Assembly: GCF_035999195.1 (NCBI RefSeq)
Contig: NZ_DASYGY010000009.1
Coordinates: forward strand, 1,612,001 to 1,676,000
Direction: 5' to 3'
Source of the DNA: Pseudoxanthomonas sp.
Lineage (GTDB): Bacteria; Pseudomonadota; Gammaproteobacteria; Xanthomonadales; Xanthomonadaceae
DNA length: 64,000 nt
The position numbers were made by a program, and so were the translations under genes. How positions within the stretch are numbered: position 1 is the stretch's first letter; the number at the start of each line of letters is the position of its first letter. A model generated the notes under the pieces. That model was not told where the DNA came from. It worked only from the letters and a program-made list of their open reading frames with translations, and ran no database searches. Of the stretch, positions 62,468-64,000 are shown piece after piece.

Positions 62468-62677
62468 TCAGCCATTCCCGTCGGTGGCCGGCACCGTGGC
62501 CGGATCGATCGGCGGCTCGGCGGGGACGCTGTCGGTCGCGGGCGGTGCCGCCTCGGCCGGCGTCACCGGCGCCTCTTCGACCGGCTTCTCCGGCATGAAC
62601 AGCGGGCCCTTGGCACCGCAGGCGGACAGGGCCGCCATGAGGGCGGCGGCGAAGGCAAGACGGACGTTCCGGTTCAT
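62468..62677 (-). CDS. lptM: LPS translocon maturation lipoprotein LptM (YifL)
   Basis: A 69-residue lipoprotein: signal MNRNVRLAFAAALMAALSAC, then the diagnostic CGAKGPLFMP segment (CGxKGPLxxP) that identifies LptM, and an acidic Pro/Ala-rich tail. In enterobacteria LptM helps the LptDE complex fold and form disulfides. It precedes dapF as in E. coli, with 25 nt between its stop and the dapF start. Confidence 0.92.
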   Translation of the reverse strand: MNRNVRLAFAAALMAALSACGAKGPLFMPEKPVEEAPVTPAEAAPPATDSVPAEPPIDPATVPATDGNG

Positions 62678-62717
62678 GCCGCGAGTATAGCCACAGCGGG
62701 ATGAATGCGATCGTCGA

Positions 62718-63236
62718 TCACCGGCCGTGCGGCGGCTCCGGACGTCGCCACAGCCAGAGCGCGACGGTGGTCATGCAGGCGATCGGCAAGGCGACCATCC
62801 ACCCGCGATGCGAGCCCATCCACAGCATTGCGGCCAGCAGGATCGCCGCACTGACCAGCATCGTCCACGTGGCCGCCCACTTGGCGCGCCGGGAGACCGC
62901 ACGGTGCAGATGCCAGTCGTGGATCATCGGGCCGAAGCGCGGGTGGGTGACCAGGTAGCGGTGCAGACGTTCGGAGCCGCGCGAGGCGGCATAGGCGGCG
63001 ATCAGGATGAAGACCGTGGTCGGCAGGCCGGGCACGAAGACGCCCACGATGCCCATCCCCAGGCTGGCATAGGCCAGCAGCCGCCACGCCCAGCGGAAGC
63101 GCGCAGGGCGCGCGTCGGGCAGGTCGCGCGGCGGTGGCGGAGACGGCTCGTGCACGGCGACCTTGTACCCCAAATCCCGCACCGACGGCGCAAACATGCT
63201 CTGCGCGGAGCGGACCACCACGCCCCAGCTTGCCAT
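62718..63236 (-). CDS. DUF454 (YbaN) family membrane protein
   Basis: A 172-residue inner-membrane protein. The conserved core begins WAWRLLAYASLGMGIVGVFVPGLPTTVFILIAAY, contains THPRFGPMIHDWHLHRAVSRRAKWAA near residue 97, and ends in hydrophobic helices ILLAAMLWMG and MVALPIACMTTVALWLW. The long, poorly conserved N-terminus suggests the start may be one of several ATGs downstream of 63236 (for example 63197). Function unknown. Confidence 0.85.
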   Translation of the reverse strand: MASWGVVVRSAQSMFAPSVRDLGYKVAVHEPSPPPPRDLPDARPARFRWAWRLLAYASLGMGIVGVFVPGLPTTVFILIAAYAASRGSERLHRYLVTHPRFGPMIHDWHLHRAVSRRAKWAATWTMLVSAAILLAAMLWMGSHRGWMVALPIACMTTVALWLWRRPEPPHGR

Positions 63237-63326
63237 GACGCATCACTCCGACCGAGGACCTGCCAGGGTATCGGCTGGCCAGGAGCGTCACTGAAGCGCC
63301 GCCTGTCGGCGACGGGCCGCAGACGG

Positions 63327-63352
63327 AAAGAGCCGGGTTTCCCCGGCTCTTT
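63327..63352 (-). terminator. intrinsic terminator after the oligopeptidase gene
   Basis: An 11-bp stem AAAGAGCCGGG / CCCGGCTCTTT with a 4-nt loop at 63327-63352, 20 nt past the oligopeptidase stop. T-rich ends on both strands make it potentially bidirectional. Confidence 0.85.
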
Positions 63353-63371
63353 ATGTTGCCGCGCGAAGCGG

Positions 63372-64000
63372 TTACTTCGACGCCACGCCCAGCTGGTCCA
63401 GCATGAAGGCGTACATCTCGGCACGCTCGCGGTACTGGCGGAAGCGGCCCGACTTGCCGCCGTGCCCGGCCTCCATGTTGGTGCGGAACACGACGGTGTT
63501 CCTGCTCGTGTTCAGGTCACGCAGGCGGGCGACGTACTTGGCCGGCTCCCAGTACTGCACCTGCGAGTCCCACAGGCCGGTGCCGACGAACATCGCCGGG
63601 TAGGCCTTGGCCTGCAGGTTGTCGTAGGGCGAGTACTTCAGGATGTAGTCGTAATAGCCCTTCTCTTCCGGGTTGCCCCACTCGTCGTACTCGTTGGTGG
63701 TCAGCGGGATGCTGGGGTCCAGCATGGTGGTGACCACGTCGACGAACGGCACCAGGGTCAGGATGACCTTGTACTTTTCCGGCGCCATGTTCGACACCGC
63801 GCCCATCAGCAGGCCGCCGGCGCTGCCGCCCATTGCGGCGACGCGATCCTTGGCCGCATAGCCTTCCTTCACCAGGTAGTCGGTGACGTCGATGAAGTCG
63901 GTGAAGGTGTTGATCTTGTTGTACAGCTTGCCGTCGTCGTACCACGCACGGCCCATTTCCTGGCCACCGCGGATGTGCGCCAGCGCGTACACCACACCGC
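63372..64000 (-). CDS. prolyl oligopeptidase-family (S9A) peptidase, C-terminal part (partial at window edge)
   Basis: The last 209 residues of an alpha/beta-hydrolase peptidase, probably oligopeptidase B (ptrB); the 5' part lies beyond the window. The catalytic triad is visible: nucleophile in GGSAGGLLMGA, aspartate in GTGLWDSQVQYWEP, and histidine in EAGHGGKSGRF. YALAHIRGGQEMGRAWYDDG upstream matches the family. It ends with a strong terminator. The N-terminal propeller, signal peptide or cytoplasmic location cannot be seen here. Confidence 0.94.
   Translation of the reverse strand, partial: GVVYALAHIRGGQEMGRAWYDDGKLYNKINTFTDFIDVTDYLVKEGYAAKDRVAAMGGSAGGLLMGAVSNMAPEKYKVILTLVPFVDVVTTMLDPSIPLTTNEYDEWGNPEEKGYYDYILKYSPYDNLQAKAYPAMFVGTGLWDSQVQYWEPAKYVARLRDLNTSRNTVVFRTNMEAGHGGKSGRFRQYRERAEMYAFMLDQLGVASK

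Overview
The window looks like a chromosome segment of a high-GC gammaproteobacterium of the Xanthomonadaceae (Stenotrophomonas / Pseudoxanthomonas / Luteimonas / Lysobacter-like). This rests on the strong G/C bias at third codon positions, gene orders typical of that family (leuA-leuC-leuD-leuB; dacC-rlpA-mltB-rodA-mrdA-mreDCB; lptM-dapF-DUF484-xerC), and many short GTAG-ended palindromes like those described for Stenotrophomonas and Xanthomonas. I saw no rRNA, tRNA, CRISPR array, transposase or prophage.

Layout. 1-5024 (+): end of an unidentified gene, then the leucine operon leuA, leuC, leuD, leuB. 5206-8181 (-): sensor diguanylate cyclase with a periplasmic beta-propeller. 8258-13494: RND permease and adaptor (-) with a divergent TetR regulator (+). 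13630-15708 (+): PCMT-like methyltransferase and a TolC-type outer-membrane channel. 15860-22669: family III CoA-transferase, then an LPS block with Kdo transferase WaaA, two late acyltransferases that end tail to tail, an O-antigen ligase/polymerase-like protein and a GT4 glycosyltransferase. 22706-25340: small zinc protein, YceI, a RutE-like nitroreductase and an ELM1-family protein. 25333-30335 (-): glnE, lipB, DUF493 and a CsgG-domain protein; then an EamA transporter (+). 31491-41309 (-): complete rod-shape and peptidoglycan cluster. 41629-44191 (+): PfkB-type sugar kinase and a MASE1-GGDEF protein. 44227-49357 (-): HAD phosphatase, lipoprotein, alpha/beta hydrolase, M1 aminopeptidase and ubiE. 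49402-56536 (-): four consecutive paralogous secreted zinc proteases. 56678-64000: nucleoside deaminase, yjdM, hslVU, xerC, DUF484, dapF, lptM, DUF454 and the 3' part of an S9A oligopeptidase.

How the parts work together. The rod cluster (MreBCD, RodA, PBP2) drives lateral wall synthesis, and DacC, RlpA and MltB trim the product. The LPS block finishes lipid A and core. The RND adaptor and permease lack their own outer-membrane channel, and the TolC homologue 1.6 kb away is a plausible partner. hslVU has a near-consensus heat-shock promoter.

Most unusual points. (1) The tandem array of four exported metzincin-like proteases with identically spaced cysteines and an unusual Arg/Cys C-terminal tail. 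(2) Repeats of several families that either sit inside operons or have become coding sequence (MreC, PBP2, the M1 peptidase), and that often touch or supply a stop codon. (3) A 10-bp palindrome that supplies the last codons and stops of both convergent acyltransferase genes.
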